Source of the DNA: Roseburia sp.
GTDB taxonomy: Bacteria > Bacillota > Clostridia > Lachnospirales > Lachnospiraceae
Direction of reading: 5' to 3'
Assembly: GCA_023664685.1 (NCBI GenBank)
Contig: JAMPFC010000024.1
Location: 1 to 34,301 of the forward strand
Length of the DNA stretch: 34,301 nucleotides
The notes beneath the pieces were generated by a model. That model did no database searches. It was not told the DNA's origin and worked only from the letters and a program-made list of their open reading frames with translations. A program made the position numbers and the translations under genes. Position 1 is the stretch's first letter, and every line of letters begins with the position of its first letter. Below are positions 7,264-15,463 of this stretch, piece after piece.

Positions 7264-9985
7264 GAATGTTCCCCCTGCTGTTGTATTTAGACACGATTTT
7301 CTTATACTCCTCATACAATTCATCTGAAATATTTGTCGTAGGATCCACCATATAAGAATTCATAATCTTAGAATAAAATTTATGTAACTCTTCTATTTCT
7401 GATTCTAACAGTTCTTCCATATGATTTGAGTAATACGTTTGGAGATTGAGTGCTAAATTATCTATATTTATCTTTGCATTTTTCGCGCTCTTATTTCTCA
7501 AATAAGTTGACACCTCTCTTCGCGGGGTATCAGGATTACCTTTTTCTTTCAATTTTGAAAGGAACCTCTTTACTTCTTCTCCTTTTTTTGCATAATTCAT
7601 GCTCATCTGTTCATCCTGATAATTTTTCACGCTCTTTTCTACCAATAACCCATACAATTGCGCAATATCAACATCTCTCCCCTCTTCACCGCATTGTAAT
7701 TTATGTAAAGAAAGCTTGGTCTTCTCGTCAACATCTCCATATTCCCGCATAAACTTCTCAACATTTCTAAAAAAAACATTTACGACTGTTTTCGTTTTTT
7801 CTGTTTCGTCCTTGACACCGCGTTCTTTATTCTCCTTACGTTCCTGACAATATTCCTTAAATTTTAAAGCTAAATCAATATTCATCAAAATTCTTCTGAA
7901 CACTTTAATCGTATCTTTATTATATGTTTCTATAATATCAACAAATTCATCAAACTCCTTTTCAATCCCTAATGCTTCCACATTTATCTTCTCACGCAGG
8001 TTTTCTAAATTACAAAGACCTACCATATAGTTTTCCAAACTTATTTGTACATTAGGCAAAAGTGAATAATTAGAGTACACAATAGGTGTATTGTAAAATG
8101 TACAGACTGGTTGATTATTTGAAAAGGTGTTAGAAAGCAACCCCAATAATAACCATACCCATATTTTCTCTTCTCTATTTTCATCCGAAATCTTAGACAC
8201 ATAATTTTGTATTTTTCCTCCATCTGACAATAAAATACCCTCATCCGAACTAATCATTTTGGCGATAGTATTAAATGCACATATTGTCGATAGTTGAAAT
8301 CTTGAGCGGTCAATAGGTCTACCCTGCACACTTGGCAGAATATTTATAAATTTTCCTGCCCACATATATCCACCCATAAATCTTGTTATTTCTTCATTCC
8401 TTTTTTCTTCACTCATTCCGCCCCTCAATAATTGATTTAAACGAATCGTATAAAGTATATGAAATGCATATGCATATCTTTCCTCTGCATTTCCAAATAC
8501 ATTCATGTAATAATCCTCTAGCCAGTTTATAACTTTAGAAAAACTCTGGTCCTTTTCAAGAACATAATCTGTAATAGGCTTGGTAATTAATTTCTTCTCT
8601 ATTGCATCATAGAACTTGTGCAATGCAAATTCAGCCCCCTCATGTAACTTGATATAATTATTATGAATCAGTTCCTGAATCTCCTTACATTTTTCCGTAT
8701 CTAAATTTCCGGGAAGCCATTCTTTTTCATAATAACTACAAAACTTTTGAATATTTTCATAATAAATACTGTTATCTCCTTTGGGATCCTCCATCTCTCC
8801 TAAAAGAGCTATTATACTTATCATATCTCGTAAGTTATCTGGCAAAAGAAAATTTTCCTCTGACTTATTCTTTAAAAATTTCATCCCGGTTCTCAAAAAT
8901 ATACATTCTAAAACAGCTTCATTCATAGAATCTTTGATTTCACTTTTGTAAATAATTTTATCGCCTTCCCCATTGTTCTTCCCCTTGACCACATACAAAA
9001 TCCTCGCATGGAGGATTGTCTGTACTTTGGGAAGATAAATCCTTCTTGCCCTTGGAATTAATTTTGCCACATAACGTTCTGCCATATTACTTATTTCGCT
9101 AAAAACTCCCGGCTCTTGCGCCCCTATACGCAAAATCCCTTTGTAGTTTCTAAAGTTCTCTTCCTGCACACATAACCGCAGTTGCTCTACTTTAATTGCC
9201 ATCACAATTATCACATTCGGAATAATTAAATACTTTCTTATCTGCTCCGCCATTTTATAAGCATTAGAGCTACATAAATCCAAATCATCTATAGCAATCA
9301 GCAAGCTTTTATACTCTTTATCAAAATTCGAAGGACCTGACATAATTTTCAAATATAGCTCGATCAGTTTTCTTAATTCACTCTTTAATCTGGTACTTTC
9401 CCCAAGTTTGGTAAGTTTGCTGATATTGCCTTCATAATCATACTCATTATCCCGCATCTGCGCCTGATTATTAATTAATGATACATAGCGATACACTTTT
9501 TGAAACTGATCTAACAACTCTTCTCTTCTATCCACGCTAATAGACTGATTATCTGAATCATATTTTTCTCGAAATTTTCTATACAGCGTTGCAAGTACAA
9601 TATCCAACACATTATGTACATCGTCAAACGTCGAGGGATCTATAACCATAGGTTCAGAAAACAATGTTTTCTTTATATTCTCGCAATCAGAAAAAAGCAT
9701 GCTCTTTTCATCAGAACTCAAAGCATATACAGCATTAATAAAACTTATCATCGCACTACTTTTTCCTTCTCCTCGTTCCCCGCAAAAAGCAATGATATTA
9801 TTTTCAGTCTCAGTTTTAAGCCATTCCGCAGATTTCGATTTATGCTCAAGCCCAATTATATCATCAAGAATTCTGGCTGCCTTTACATACTGATCATAAA
9901 AAATATCGTTCTCAGCAATCTTCTCTCTTATATTTACCTTAAACTCTTCGCCCTTAACAATAGTTAAAATTTTCTCATTTGCCAT
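7256..9985 (-). CDS. rdrA: RADAR P-loop ATPase RdrA
   Basis: This is a 909-aa protein with a KAP/AAA-like NTPase domain at its N-terminus: Walker A GERGEGKSS at residues 69-77, Walker B LLIAIDDLD at 228-236, and YVAKLIPRARRIYLP at 305-319. The remaining 590 residues are helical and charged, with no recognised domain. In RADAR, RdrA is the ATPase that assembles with RdrB and acts in sensing infection and directing deamination. Identification rests on the ATPase motifs, the length (typical RdrA is about 900 aa) and the overlapping rdrB. ATG 9985 has AGGGGG ten bases upstream. The upstream SIR2 gene ends 129 bases away, so this pair may have its own promoter. Confidence 0.88.
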   Translation of the reverse strand: MANEKILTIVKGEEFKVNIREKIAENDIFYDQYVKAARILDDIIGLEHKSKSAEWLKTETENNIIAFCGERGEGKSSAMISFINAVYALSSDEKSMLFSDCENIKKTLFSEPMVIDPSTFDDVHNVLDIVLATLYRKFREKYDSDNQSISVDRREELLDQFQKVYRYVSLINNQAQMRDNEYDYEGNISKLTKLGESTRLKSELRKLIELYLKIMSGPSNFDKEYKSLLIAIDDLDLCSSNAYKMAEQIRKYLIIPNVIIVMAIKVEQLRLCVQEENFRNYKGILRIGAQEPGVFSEISNMAERYVAKLIPRARRIYLPKVQTILHARILYVVKGKNNGEGDKIIYKSEIKDSMNEAVLECIFLRTGMKFLKNKSEENFLLPDNLRDMISIIALLGEMEDPKGDNSIYYENIQKFCSYYEKEWLPGNLDTEKCKEIQELIHNNYIKLHEGAEFALHKFYDAIEKKLITKPITDYVLEKDQSFSKVINWLEDYYMNVFGNAEERYAYAFHILYTIRLNQLLRGGMSEEKRNEEITRFMGGYMWAGKFINILPSVQGRPIDRSRFQLSTICAFNTIAKMISSDEGILLSDGGKIQNYVSKISDENREEKIWVWLLLGLLSNTFSNNQPVCTFYNTPIVYSNYSLLPNVQISLENYMVGLCNLENLREKINVEALGIEKEFDEFVDIIETYNKDTIKVFRRILMNIDLALKFKEYCQERKENKERGVKDETEKTKTVVNVFFRNVEKFMREYGDVDEKTKLSLHKLQCGEEGRDVDIAQLYGLLVEKSVKNYQDEQMSMNYAKKGEEVKRFLSKLKEKGNPDTPRREVSTYLRNKSAKNAKINIDNLALNLQTYYSNHMEELLESEIEELHKFYSKIMNSYMVDPTTNISDELYEEYKKIVSKYNSRGNIHG

Positions 9986-10049
9986 TTTTTAGTCCCCCTG
10001 TCCGTTTCTCTCTCACTATATTTGATATAATTCGACTCTTTCGTTTTTT

Positions 10050-10055
10050 ATTATA
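10050..10055 (-). promoter_or_regulatory. Possible -10 box for rdrAB
   Basis: TATAAT on the minus strand lies 65 bases upstream of the rdrA start, in the very AT-rich gap after the SIR2 gene. No good -35 is found at 16-18 bases, so this is a weak call. Confidence 0.3.
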
Positions 10056-10114
10056 CAATACTATTATTAAAATTACTATAGATATATTAAAACATTCCTT
10101 ACTACAATTTATTA

Positions 10115-11926
10115 TCAAGCTATTCTAACGAATATATAAAAGATATACACAAATATCAAGCGTTTATAATATTTTTTCAACCCACATTCTTGAAATAATT
10201 TGCGAACAGCTTTCAAATCATTCCTAGCTTTTATAAGTGATTCAATATTCTTTTTGTCTTTGTAATCTAAAAGTAAAATAATTGCTTTATATAAAATTGT
10301 CAAAACAACACCATTTATTGAACTTACATCTGCATATGCATATAACGCAATATCTATATTCTTTATACACTCTTGTACATCTATATCAAGCAAACTTTGA
10401 CACAATGCAAGCGTTCTATATGCAGTCATAATCTGATGTATATCAATTACACAGTCATAACCTCCTTCTATAATAAGCTGAATGCTTTCTCTAGCAATTT
10501 TAATGTTTTCTGGTAATAAATTTTTATATTTTTTTCTATCACATAGCATAACACTTTTCAACTTTTCAAAAAATATATATTCCACATAACGGTTTATTTT
10601 TGTTGATACGGACCAATCTATCATTTTATTTGAAAGCAATAAACATTTAATATGTTGCGGCATCTCCTTATTGAACGAGCATACCGTTTTATAAGAATTA
10701 CCTCTAGCTACCTCATAATCACTTTTGGCTAGTTCATCGTTACCATTTATTCTTAACAAACATTTTCCTTGTCTTTTTACAATTCTATTTTGTTTCGTTA
10801 TAACTGCATTTTCAAACGAATAATAAATTTTATACCATGAATCTATATTACTACTTGTTACATTCTGTATCCATTTTTTTGTCCCTAGGATTTTCGTGAT
10901 TGACAATCCCAAACGATAACATAATCCTAGTATAAAAACATCGGAGTATTCTTTGCTATAACTTACTGCATATTCCTTAAAAGTATCCTGCCACTTACTT
11001 ATTTCCTTTTGAGGAGTCAATTTTTTCATTTGATGATAATCATTTAATGCAGAAAAAAATTCACTCGTCAAACATGGACATACCGTTTTCTCTTCAAATG
11101 GATTTAGTAAAATTTCTTCCTTCTTAGAAACTGGTTTTATCTTCGTTTCAGTACTATGTCTTACATAAACACCCTTAGTATGTTTTTCACTATAGAATGT
11201 TTTAAGAAATGGATTAACATCCAAAGAATCCAATCCGCTATATCCCATAAATATAAAAACACATTCTGTTTTTAACCAATATCGAAATATTTTTCTAAAT
11301 GACTTTGGCAAACTGTTTTTAACTGTTGTCAGGTTTGCTCCTATCGTTTCCAAGTCACTCGATATACCATGTATATGGTATATGCAACTTGACCACCTAT
11401 TCTTTGCCCTATATAAGTGCATATCCTTATTTTCATGAATAATTTGTCCCATGCCATACTTGTCCTCATACGCTTTTTTTATAAAATCTCCATAGTTAGT
11501 TGTTACAATATTAGCCCCTTTATGCAGATACTGCGCTAACAAATAATGCTCATTATTGTAACGAAATTCTTTTGATGAAAAACAATATAACCCTTGCATA
11601 ACTGATTGTTTTTTTATTTGATGATTTTCAAATTCACGAACAGTCTCTATAATTGTCTCCAAACGTGGTCTTTCATACAATTCCAATTCCTCGCCAACCA
11701 AAGATTTAATAGACCTACAGTTTTTCTCCCAGCCTTCTATTACCTTTGTTACCTTGTCACCACAAGACAACTGCAAAACAAGATCCGTAAGACCATACCC
11801 CAATGGCAAACCTGTTGGTTCTCCATGATCTATTCCAGCGCCAATCCAAAAAACAATTTTATTGGGAGGCGTCTTAGCCAAGCCATTTCTTAACTCTTCT
11901 ACTGACTTTAATCCAATTTCTTCCAC
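10115..11926 (-). CDS. SIR2-domain protein, probable defence effector
   Basis: This is a 603-aa protein with an N-terminal SIR2-like domain of about 270 residues: GAGID at 29-33, TTNYGDF at 142-148 and HIHG at 185-188. These match the NAD-binding and active-site positions of SIR2 proteins used in bacterial defence (ThsA, DSR and SIR2-HerA types), which deplete NAD+. The remaining 330 residues are basic and helical, with no recognised motif; a sensor role would fit. GTG 11926 is chosen because AAAGGTG lies eight bases upstream and because a TATAGT box at 11961-11966 makes the longer frame (GTG 11962) unlikely. The gene directly precedes rdrAB on the same strand and shares its AT-rich composition. 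Whether it works with RADAR is unknown. Confidence 0.8.
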   Translation of the reverse strand: MEEIGLKSVEELRNGLAKTPPNKIVFWIGAGIDHGEPTGLPLGYGLTDLVLQLSCGDKVTKVIEGWEKNCRSIKSLVGEELELYERPRLETIIETVREFENHQIKKQSVMQGLYCFSSKEFRYNNEHYLLAQYLHKGANIVTTNYGDFIKKAYEDKYGMGQIIHENKDMHLYRAKNRWSSCIYHIHGISSDLETIGANLTTVKNSLPKSFRKIFRYWLKTECVFIFMGYSGLDSLDVNPFLKTFYSEKHTKGVYVRHSTETKIKPVSKKEEILLNPFEEKTVCPCLTSEFFSALNDYHQMKKLTPQKEISKWQDTFKEYAVSYSKEYSDVFILGLCYRLGLSITKILGTKKWIQNVTSSNIDSWYKIYYSFENAVITKQNRIVKRQGKCLLRINGNDELAKSDYEVARGNSYKTVCSFNKEMPQHIKCLLLSNKMIDWSVSTKINRYVEYIFFEKLKSVMLCDRKKYKNLLPENIKIARESIQLIIEGGYDCVIDIHQIMTAYRTLALCQSLLDIDVQECIKNIDIALYAYADVSSINGVVLTILYKAIILLLDYKDKKNIESLIKARNDLKAVRKLFQECGLKKYYKRLIFVYIFYIFVRIA

Positions 11927-11960
11927 ATCAATCACACCTTTAGAAATTTGCAAAACAATC

Positions 11961-11966
11961 ACTATA
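11961..11966 (-). promoter_or_regulatory. Possible -10 box of the SIR2 gene
   Basis: TATAGT on the minus strand lies 35 bases upstream of GTG 11926. The -35 region is poor. Its main value is in arguing against the longer start at 11962. Confidence 0.3.
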
Positions 11967-12024
11967 CCACGATATTTTGTGCATAATTCTTTTATCTTCC
12001 CTTTAATATATCTCCTGTCGATAT

Positions 12025-12753
12025 TTATCTTGCGTCTCTGTCATTCTTCCTTTTTTCCAGTGCCTTTCTTATTATATCTTCCGCACTATCTTCTGTTATC
12101 TTTTGCTCTGTCTTTCTCTCTGCACGGAGTAAAATCTGCTGGGATGTTTCTTCCTCTTTCATCTGTTCTTCAAACAATTCCGGGAGATTTTCTGATGCCA
12201 GAGCAGTCTCCAAAAACTGTTTCGCATACTCGGAAATATCATTCCAATTTCCATATAATTCCTGTACTGCCCTGTCTATTTTTTCATAATCAAGAGGCTG
12301 TCCCTCTTTTTTCTGCTCATATAATATTCCTACCACATCAGAGAGATCCTTTTTATAAGAACGTCCCGACACTAATTTCATAGCTACCAGATACTCCGCA
12401 CGGACTGTCCGTATATGCAGCACATTGGAATATATGCGGTAATGTTTTGAATACTGCCGCAGTTTGGGAGTGTATGAATTTGTATTCTGAAAGTCTGCAT
12501 TTAGCCAGCGGTTAGGTAACTGAAATTTATCCCCGACGGCATTGATTGCCTCCTTCATAGTGGAAGATGCCGTAATTACAGCGTCAATATCATATGTCAT
12601 TTCACGGAATCCGTAGTTGGCAAGAATGGCAGCACCCCCAACTAAAATGATTTCCGCTGTCATTTTAGTCCCATTCCGTTTACGAAATTCCTTGCCAAGT
12701 TCTTTCAAATAATTCTCTAAATTGTCTTTCGTAAATGCACGGTCAATAGACAT
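12025..12753 (-). CDS. DUF6036/AbiEii-like nucleotidyltransferase, putative toxin
   Basis: This 242-aa protein has a nucleotidyltransferase core: ILVGGAAILANYGF followed by TYDIDAVI, which carries the paired Asp residues of the polymerase-beta fold, and a helical C-terminus rich in charged residues. Proteins of this type, next to an HTH gene, act as the NTP-transferring partner of AbiE/MenT-like toxin-antitoxin modules; the family assignment (DUF6036) is from pattern memory. ATG 12753 has AAGGGG nine bases upstream and lies inside the end of the XRE gene, overlapping it by 11 bases. A longer frame to 12828 has no ribosome site. Confidence 0.7.
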   Translation of the reverse strand: MSIDRAFTKDNLENYLKELGKEFRKRNGTKMTAEIILVGGAAILANYGFREMTYDIDAVITASSTMKEAINAVGDKFQLPNRWLNADFQNTNSYTPKLRQYSKHYRIYSNVLHIRTVRAEYLVAMKLVSGRSYKKDLSDVVGILYEQKKEGQPLDYEKIDRAVQELYGNWNDISEYAKQFLETALASENLPELFEEQMKEEETSQQILLRAERKTEQKITEDSAEDIIRKALEKRKNDRDAR

Positions 12754-13330
12754 TTCGGATTTCCCCTTCCACAATATTATATTCCAAAAATTCCGGTATC
12801 GCATTGTCCCAGCTTGATTTCCTTTCATCCAGTGCCGGATTCAGCTTTGCTGCCAGCATAACATCCTTCGGATAAATCGGTTCAGCCAGTTTATGGTCCC
12901 GTATATCATCATAATCCCGGCAGACCGGCAGATCATTTTCACGGCACAGATAGTCTACCATTGCAAGCAGGTAAAAACTTTCCGGGTACCATTTTCTGTC
13001 CCAGTATATCCGGATTTCATTTTCCCGCAAGATGTCAACAATAAAATCAATATCTCCTTTATCCTTTACCATGTGACAGATATTGCTCTTAAAAATTTCA
13101 AAGCTGCTCCGGTGCGGTATCTCCGGTTCATTTTTTGCATGGTTTTCCAAAAGTTCTTCCATTGTAACATGAAATACCTTCGACAGTTTATATACGGTTT
13201 CTGCGGAACATTTCCTAATATTTGACTTGCCGTTTACCAGATCAGAAAGGGTGGTATATGGCACTTTGCTTTCCTTTGCACACTGGTACACTGACAGATT
13301 TTGTGCCTTCAGCAGTTCTTTTAATACCAT
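12743..13330 (-). CDS. XRE-family regulator, putative antitoxin
   Basis: This 195-aa protein has an N-terminal Cro/C1 helix-turn-helix (residues 1-62: LSVYQCAKESKVPYTTLSDLV, then TVYKLSKVFHVTMEELL). A C-terminal region of about 125 residues (YWDRKWYPESFYLLAMVDYL) may contact the partner. ATG 13330 sits seven bases after GGGAGGTG. It is the first gene of the two-gene operon with the nucleotidyltransferase, and the promoter carries a near-perfect dyad that fits autorepression. Antitoxin function is inferred from gene order and overlap. Confidence 0.75.
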   Translation of the reverse strand: MVLKELLKAQNLSVYQCAKESKVPYTTLSDLVNGKSNIRKCSAETVYKLSKVFHVTMEELLENHAKNEPEIPHRSSFEIFKSNICHMVKDKGDIDFIVDILRENEIRIYWDRKWYPESFYLLAMVDYLCRENDLPVCRDYDDIRDHKLAEPIYPKDVMLAAKLNPALDERKSSWDNAIPEFLEYNIVEGEIRNVY

Positions 13331-13358
13331 GTCCTGCACCTCCCGGATTTTTTCTTTT

Positions 13359-13387
13359 AGTATAACGGTATTCCGTGACACTGTCAA
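13359..13387 (-). promoter_or_regulatory. Consensus promoter of the XRE/nucleotidyltransferase operon
   Basis: On the minus strand TTGACA (13382-13387) is followed after exactly 17 bases by TATACT (13359-13364). It lies 29 bases upstream of ATG 13330. Confidence 0.8.
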
Positions 13388-13391
13388 GGAA
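13371..13391. promoter_or_regulatory. Dyad operator overlapping the -35 box
   Basis: TTCCGTGACA (13371-13380), a central C, and TGTCAAGGAA (13382-13391) form an inverted repeat matching at nine of ten positions. It covers the -35 box and part of the spacer, as expected for autorepression by the XRE protein encoded just downstream. Confidence 0.65.
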
Positions 13392-13417
13392 TTACTTCAT
13401 TTGCTATCATGATATAT

Positions 13418-13765
13418 CTACCTCTCTTTCTCCGATAATATTTTCTCCGTCTTAACCATATAATCCTTATAATCGGTGATAATCTGACGCAGGGAATTTT
13501 TATGGCTGCCTTCTGTTTCAGACCATTCTTCATATATTTCATCCAGCAGATCAGGCGATTTCAACAAAGCTTTTGCTGCCTGCGGTGAATAATCCGGGTG
13601 GGAAAAACATCCTGCAATTTCCTCTTTTACCGCAATCTGGTATGCTGCATCATAAATTTCACATGATGTTCTGGTCTGCATTTCTCTCCTGAAAGAAAAT
13701 AATTCCTGCTGCACCTTATCAGCCAGCCTCTGGTTAAGGGATTTTTTATAGTCCTGATAATTCAT
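13418..13765 (-). CDS. DUF3848-like protein
   Basis: This 115-aa soluble, charged, helical protein (KVQQELFSFRREM, then EIYDAAYQIAVKEEI) resembles DUF3848 proteins found beside large helicase/methylase genes on Clostridia elements. Function unknown. ATG 13765 has GGAGG nine bases upstream; the upstream in-frame ATG at 13774 is too close to that site. It follows a terminator-like hairpin after the 233-aa gene and precedes the XRE promoter. Confidence 0.6.
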   Translation of the reverse strand: MNYQDYKKSLNQRLADKVQQELFSFRREMQTRTSCEIYDAAYQIAVKEEIAGCFSHPDYSPQAAKALLKSPDLLDEIYEEWSETEGSHKNSLRQIITDYKDYMVKTEKILSEKER

Positions 13766-13784
13766 TAAAACCATCCTCCTGTCA

Positions 13785-13828
13785 AAAAACAAGCCGGTGG
13801 ATTACTGTATAACAGTTTTCCTCCGGCT
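13785..13828 (-). terminator. Hairpin terminator after the 233-aa module gene
   Basis: Read on the minus strand, AGCCGG-a-GGA pairs with TCC-a-CCGGCT around a 17-base loop that itself contains ACTG/CAGT, followed by TTGTTTTTT. It begins nine bases after the stop at 13837. Its leading flank ACATAGCC recurs at the hairpins near parA. Confidence 0.6.
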
Positions 13829-13836
13829 ATGTACCA

Positions 13837-14538
13837 TCAACAAAACAACTCATTAAAATATCTCAGGAAATCTTCTTGCCCTATCCTGTACAATTCCAAC
13901 CCCCTGTATCTGTCCATGTTGAGCTGCAATGAAAAATATTCTTCAAATGCCTTTTGTTCTTCTACAGAAAGGGTGAGCTGGTTTTCTGCCGGATGTCCTT
14001 CAAGCAGTTTCAAAAGGTTCGGATGCTTTTGTAAAATCTCCTTCCCGTATTGTTCTAATCTCTGGTATTCCTCATTCTTCTTCAGCTTTTCTGCCTGAAT
14101 GATGTCCAGCCTCTCGATAAAATCATCCAGCCATCCCGGTAAATCCCTCCTGCCCTGCCGCATTTTACCATCCCCTGCCCTGCCACATTTATGTATATGC
14201 TTTCCGTTTGTAGTGCAGCGTTTCCGCTCTGCCAGTTCATTCTGGTATCTCTGTGCATGGACGTGTCCGAAACGGTAATATTCCCGCTTTTCTGCCGCCT
14301 CCTTTTTCTGCTGTATCTTCAGGTAATGCAGGACTGCCCCGTGTTCTTCCTCCGTTAAGGACACTTCTCCCCTGCCCTCTAAAAACCCGGCAATGCAGGG
14401 GAATTTCTTTTCATATTCACTCTGCTCCTTCTGCCATTTCCGGTAATATTCCTGCCTGCCCAGCCATTCCACCGTCCCGCTATCCACGTCATCAATCGCC
14501 ATGTCAAACAGAAAATCACCGCCATATTCTTCACTCAT
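13837..14538 (-). CDS. Two-module helical protein, unknown function
   Basis: This 233-aa protein holds two diverged copies of one module: residues 28-105 (WLGRQEYYRKWQ ... SLTEEEHGAVLHYL ... EYYRFGHVHAQRY) and about 145-233 (EYQRLEQYGKEIL ... TLSVEEQKAFEEYF ... ELYRIGQEDFLRYF). A basic, Cys/His-containing linker (KRCTTNGKHIHKCGRAGDG) joins them. The same module occurs once in each of the next two upstream genes. It looks like short acidic-helical families of Lachnospiraceae (DUF6809-like), which is a weak assignment. ATG 14538 follows GGAGGA. Seventeen bases separate it from the neighbouring gene. Confidence 0.6.
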   Translation of the reverse strand: MSEEYGGDFLFDMAIDDVDSGTVEWLGRQEYYRKWQKEQSEYEKKFPCIAGFLEGRGEVSLTEEEHGAVLHYLKIQQKKEAAEKREYYRFGHVHAQRYQNELAERKRCTTNGKHIHKCGRAGDGKMRQGRRDLPGWLDDFIERLDIIQAEKLKKNEEYQRLEQYGKEILQKHPNLLKLLEGHPAENQLTLSVEEQKAFEEYFSLQLNMDRYRGLELYRIGQEDFLRYFNELFC

Positions 14539-14554
14539 CGTTCCAGTTCCTCCT

Positions 14555-14890
14555 TTATAAACCGCCGTCCCCTTTCATCAGCCCGCACTTCAAAAGCAGT
14601 GAAATACAGTCATGGTATCCCCGGAGATAATACTTTATCTGTAAATCATCCTGCATATTTACCCTCCGTTCCACATACTCCTTTATGGCTGCCTGTACTT
14701 CCGCAGAAAGAACCATCTCCTGCCGGATATGGTTTCCTTCCAGAATTTCACGGATTACGGGGTATTGATTTTCCAGCTGCTCCGTCTTTTCCCTGTCCTC
14801 TCTGTAACCCTCCGTCTGCTTTAATTCCTTCAGTAATTCATCATACATACGGAACAGGTATTCACTCATCCCTTCCAGTATTCTCTGCAC
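14555..14890 (-). CDS. Single-module helical protein, GTG start
   Basis: This 111-aa protein has one copy of the module seen in the neighbouring genes: TEQLENQYPVIREILEG, VLSAEVQAAIKEYVERR, YYLRGYHDCISLLL. GTG 14890 is chosen because GGAGG lies eight bases before it, inside the last codons of the upstream gene, whose stop is four bases away; the longer ATG at 14947 abuts its only purine run. Translation is probably coupled. Function unknown. Confidence 0.55.
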   Translation of the reverse strand: MQRILEGMSEYLFRMYDELLKELKQTEGYREDREKTEQLENQYPVIREILEGNHIRQEMVLSAEVQAAIKEYVERRVNMQDDLQIKYYLRGYHDCISLLLKCGLMKGDGGL

Positions 14891-14894
14891 CGCA

Positions 14895-15275
14895 CTAGCC
14901 TCCTTCCATTTTCCTGCCGGATATGTCCTCTGGTTCCGTTCCGCCATCCTGCCCGCAGCAGATTTTCCGATGGTTCATCCATTCCAGAATGTACTGCTGT
15001 CCAATCCAGAAATATTCCCTGCGTTCATACTGGCTGACTGCAACCGTCAGTTCCATTTCCTCCCGCAGAATCCTGTGCTGCTCTTCCGTCAAGCTCATGC
15101 TGCCGTCAGAATCATACAGTTCATTGATAAACGGGTTCTGCCGTGACAGTTCTTCCCGCCACTCTTTGAGTTTCTGGTACTCTGTTTCTTCCCGCAGCAT
15201 CCGTACCGCACAAGCATCCACATTTTCAAACAGGATGTCTCCCAGCGGTTCCTTATTTTGCAAAATACTTTCCAA
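14895..15275 (-). CDS. Single-module helical protein, TTG start
   Basis: This 126-aa protein has one module copy (EYQKLKEWREELSRQNPF, SMSLTEEQHRILREEMEL, REYFWIGQQYILEWM). TTG 15275 lies ten bases after AAGGAGG; a longer frame from GTG 15359 lacks a ribosome site and would put that AAGGAGG inside the coding region. It is the first of three tandem module genes downstream of the giant helicase, with a 188-base gap. Confidence 0.55.
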   Translation of the reverse strand: MESILQNKEPLGDILFENVDACAVRMLREETEYQKLKEWREELSRQNPFINELYDSDGSMSLTEEQHRILREEMELTVAVSQYERREYFWIGQQYILEWMNHRKICCGQDGGTEPEDISGRKMEGG

Positions 15276-15403
15276 TGGTATCGCACCTCCTTTTTTCTTT
15301 CTGTGGGTAAAAATACCAGAGGAAAAGGAAGGCTGCCACTGTGCGATTTTCTGTTTCACACACTTGATTTGTATTCCATTATCCCGTTTGTTCGGAAGTA
15401 ACA

Positions 15404-15433
15404 GGCACCTACGGTACCGATTCCACCGGTGCC
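15404..15433. other. GC-rich inverted repeat after the giant helicase gene
   Basis: GGCACC (15404-15409) pairs with GGTGCC (15428-15433), with CGGTACCG inside. It lies 30 bases beyond the helicase stop in the 188-base gap before the module genes. No U-tract follows, so it may be an mRNA processing or stabilising structure rather than a terminator. Confidence 0.35.
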
Positions 15434-15463
15434 GCAGGCTCTAAAAAAGACTGGAAAACTCCG

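Noticed and set aside
11862-12383. 173-aa plus-strand frame across the SIR2/nucleotidyltransferase junction
   Set aside because: Antisense to two supported genes, Ser/Leu/Pro-rich, no motif.
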